This document shows positions 62,267-64,000 of a stretch of DNA of 64,000 nt, in pieces. Source of the stretch: Candidatus Nitrospira nitrosa (lineage in GTDB: Bacteria > Nitrospirota > Nitrospiria > Nitrospirales > Nitrospiraceae); assembly GCF_001458735.1 (NCBI RefSeq), contig NZ_CZQA01000008.1, positions 186,001 through 250,000 of the forward strand, read 5' to 3'. Under the pieces are notes generated by a model that saw nothing but the letters and a program-made list of their open reading frames with translations, was not told the DNA's origin and ran no database searches. The position numbers were made by a program, and so were the translations under genes. The first letter of the stretch is position 1. Every line of letters begins with the position of its first letter.

Positions 62267-64000
62267 TCAGACGATCAACGAAATGATAAGCAGGGCCACA
62301 ATATTAATGACCTTGATCATCGGATTCACCGCCGGTCCCGCCGTATCCTTATACGGATCACCAACCGTGTCGCCGGTCACCGCCGCCTTATGGGTGTCGG
62401 TGCCCTTCAACCCCTGCTCTTCGATAAATTTCTTAGCATTGTCCCAGGCACCGCCGCCACTCGTCATGGAAATTGCAACAAACAGACCGGTCACGATGCT
62501 GCCGACCAATACCCCGCCGAGCGCCTGTGGGCCAAGCACTAAACCGACGACGACCGGTGCCGCCACGGGAATCAAACCAGGGATCATCATCTTTTGGATC
62601 GCGGCCTGAGTCACGATATCGACACAGGTGCCATACTCTGGCTTACCCGTGCCTTCCATAATGCCTGGGATCGTTCTGAATTGCCGCCGCACCTCTTCCA
62701 CAATCAGCCCGCCGGCTTCACCAACGGCCCTCATACACATGGAGCCGAAGATGAATGGCAACATGCCGCCCAGAAAGAGACCAACCAAGACTTTTGGATT
62801 CGAGAGATCGAAGGCCGCCAGCGCCGGATTATGTGCTGCGACTTCCCGCGAGTATTCGGCAAAGAGCACCACGGCCGCCAACCCGGCAGACCCGATGGCA
62901 TAGCCCTTGGTCACCGCTTTTGTTGTATTGCCCACAGCATCCAATGGATCTGTGATGTCCCGAACTTCTTTACCCAAGTGCGACATTTCAGCGATACCGC
63001 CGGCATTGTCCGTAATCGGGCCAAACGCATCGATTGCCACCACGATTCCAGCCATCGAGAGCATGGATACGGCCGCCACCGCCACACCGTACAGCCCACC
63101 GGACTCAGCACCGCCACAGACCCAGTAGCTGCCGAGGATCGCCATCGAAATCACCACGACTGGAGCCGCTGTCGACTGCATGCCCACCGCCAAACCGGCA
63201 ATGATGTTCGTCGCATGGCCGGTTTCACTGGCTTTCGAAATGTACTTCACCGGCTCATACTCCTTTGAGGTGTAGTAGTCGGTGATGAAGACAAGAGCCA
63301 AGGTGACGGCTAAGCCAAACAATGCGGCCATGTAGTAGCTGAATCCACCGACACCACCGACTCCGCCCATGATCATAAAGGTCACGGGCAAGAAAGCGAG
63401 TGCGGCAATCCCTCCGGCCACAAACAACCCCTTATACAGAGCAGGCATGATGTCGCCACCCGGAGCGACCTTGACAAAGAGAATACCGACGATCGTCGCA
63501 AAGATCGTGATGCCACCCAACGCGAGAGGATACAGAATAGGCGCCGTGGCTCCCTTGAACATGGTAAAGGCCAACACCATCGCCGCAACCGTCGTAACGG
63601 CATAGGTTTCAAAAAGATCCGCCGCCATGCCTGCGCAATCACCGACATTGTCACCCACGTTATCCGCGATGACCGCCGGGTTCCGTGGATCGTCTTCAGG
63701 AATCCCTGCCTCCACCTTGCCGACCAAGTCTGCCCCGACGTCCGCTGCCTTTGTGTAAATTCCTCCACCGACGCGCGCAAACACGGAGATCAAGCTTCCA
63801 CCGAATCCGAGACTGAGCAATGCGTGAATGGCCTTTTCCTGACCGGCCATCGATTCGGCGATCGAATAGAACCCTGTAATAGCCAACAGCCCGAGACCGA
63901 TCAATAAGAGACCCGTCACCGCGCCACCACGAAACGCCACAACCAGGGCCGCATTCAACCCATTATGAGCCGCTTGTGCCGTCCGCACATTGGCGCGAAC
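62267..64000 (-). CDS. hppA: Membrane-bound H+-translocating pyrophosphatase, 5' end outside the window
   Basis: HppA pumps protons across the inner membrane using pyrophosphate. The frame is still open at base 64000 (VRANVRTAQ), so the start and the first helices lie beyond it. Present are [38 protein letters not shown] and [10 protein letters not shown]. Lys in the GNTTKA motif marks the potassium-independent, proton-pumping subfamily. The C-terminus ([16 protein letters not shown]) is complete, with a strong terminator after it. About 15 membrane helices are expected. Confidence 0.95.
   Translation of the reverse strand, partial: VRANVRTAQAAHNGLNAALVVAFRGGAVTGLLLIGLGLLAITGFYSIAESMAGQEKAIHALLSLGFGGSLISVFARVGGGIYTKAADVGADLVGKVEAGIPEDDPRNPAVIADNVGDNVGDCAGMAADLFETYAVTTVAAMVLAFTMFKGATAPILYPLALGGITIFATIVGILFVKVAPGGDIMPALYKGLFVAGGIAALAFLPVTFMIMGGVGGVGGFSYYMAALFGLAVTLALVFITDYYTSKEYEPVKYISKASETGHATNIIAGLAVGMQSTAAPVVVISMAILGSYWVCGGAESGGLYGVAVAAVSMLSMAGIVVAIDAFGPITDNAGGIAEMSHLGKEVRDITDPLDAVGNTTKAVTKGYAIGSAGLAAVVLFAEYSREVAAHNPALAAFDLSNPKVLVGLFLGGMLPFIFGSMCMRAVGEAGGLIVEEVRRQFRTIPGIMEGTGKPEYGTCVDIVTQAAIQKMMIPGLIPVAAPVVVGLVLGPQALGGVLVGSIVTGLFVAISMTSGGGAWDNAKKFIEEQGLKGTDTHKAAVTGDTVGDPYKDTAGPAVNPMIKVINIVALLIISLIV

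Noticed and set aside
1-64000. CRISPR arrays, tRNA and rRNA genes, prophage
   Set aside because: I saw no regularly spaced direct repeats, no cloverleaf sequences with CCA ends, no rRNA stretches and no phage structural genes.

Overview
The window is a gene-dense, moderately GC-rich chromosomal segment of a diderm bacterium that carries a complete Pup-proteasome system. The evidence is a TolC-family outer membrane protein, lipoprotein-type and secreted proteins, and Arc/Mpa ATPase, Dop, PrcB, PrcA, PafA and Pup. A proteasome in a diderm, a H+-translocating pyrophosphatase, an SmbP-like His-rich metal-binding protein and the overall gene content fit the phylum Nitrospirota, most likely Nitrospira. 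That assignment is inference from gene content; no rRNA is present.

Layout. 1-7.6 kb: the end of thiL, a DUF2062 protein and an HD phosphohydrolase, then a patchy stretch of small secreted, Sel1-repeat and unrecognised genes with long spacers. 7.7-15.5 kb: the proteasome locus on the minus strand (arc, dop, prcB, prcA, pafA, M23 peptidase), with a good promoter upstream of arc and two palindromic repeats inserted in its spacers. 15.5-17.4 kb: thiS-thiG-thiE. 17.9-26.7 kb: a long minus-strand cluster for translation and cell division (ffh, rpsP, rimM, trmD, rplS, rnhB, yraN, ftsE, ftsX, envC, ctpA). 26.9-36.1 kb: DUF4321 protein, uvrB, an RRM protein, an M28 peptidase, a TolC-like protein and membrane proteins. 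36.4-38.8 kb: a decayed accessory patch with a frameshifted DUF4160 gene, DUF2442, YbjQ, a frameshifted IS30-family element and a truncated gene. 38.8-45.2 kb: uvrA, a two-domain phosphoesterase and a beta-barrel protein. 45.7-51.1 kb: DUF3422, YqgE, nitrilase, SmbP-like protein, rhodanese and a histone-deacetylase-fold enzyme. 51.2-57.8 kb: small accessory genes, pepF, a pseudouridine synthase, a BFD-type ferredoxin, an exported flavodoxin and a DUF192 protein. 57.9-64 kb: rel/spoT, recJ, pup and the 5'-truncated hppA.

How the genes work together. The main result is that the Pup tagging pathway is complete but split. The ligase, depupylase, ATPase and core particle genes lie at 8.7-15.4 kb, while pup itself (61900-62097) lies about 50 kb away between recJ and hppA. 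The predicted Pup ends in Gly-Gly-Glu, so it should not need deamidation by Dop. The usual place for pup, between dop and prcB, holds a member of a dispersed palindromic repeat that happens to keep an open reading frame overlapping the prcB start codon. Repeats of the same type lie between pafA and prcA and downstream of the DUF4321 gene.

Other points are an unusual fusion of an HExxE-containing domain with a phospholipase C-type phosphoesterase, an apparently exported flavodoxin, a ThiS with two residues after its diglycine, and a CPBP-type membrane protein lacking the first glutamate of its motif.
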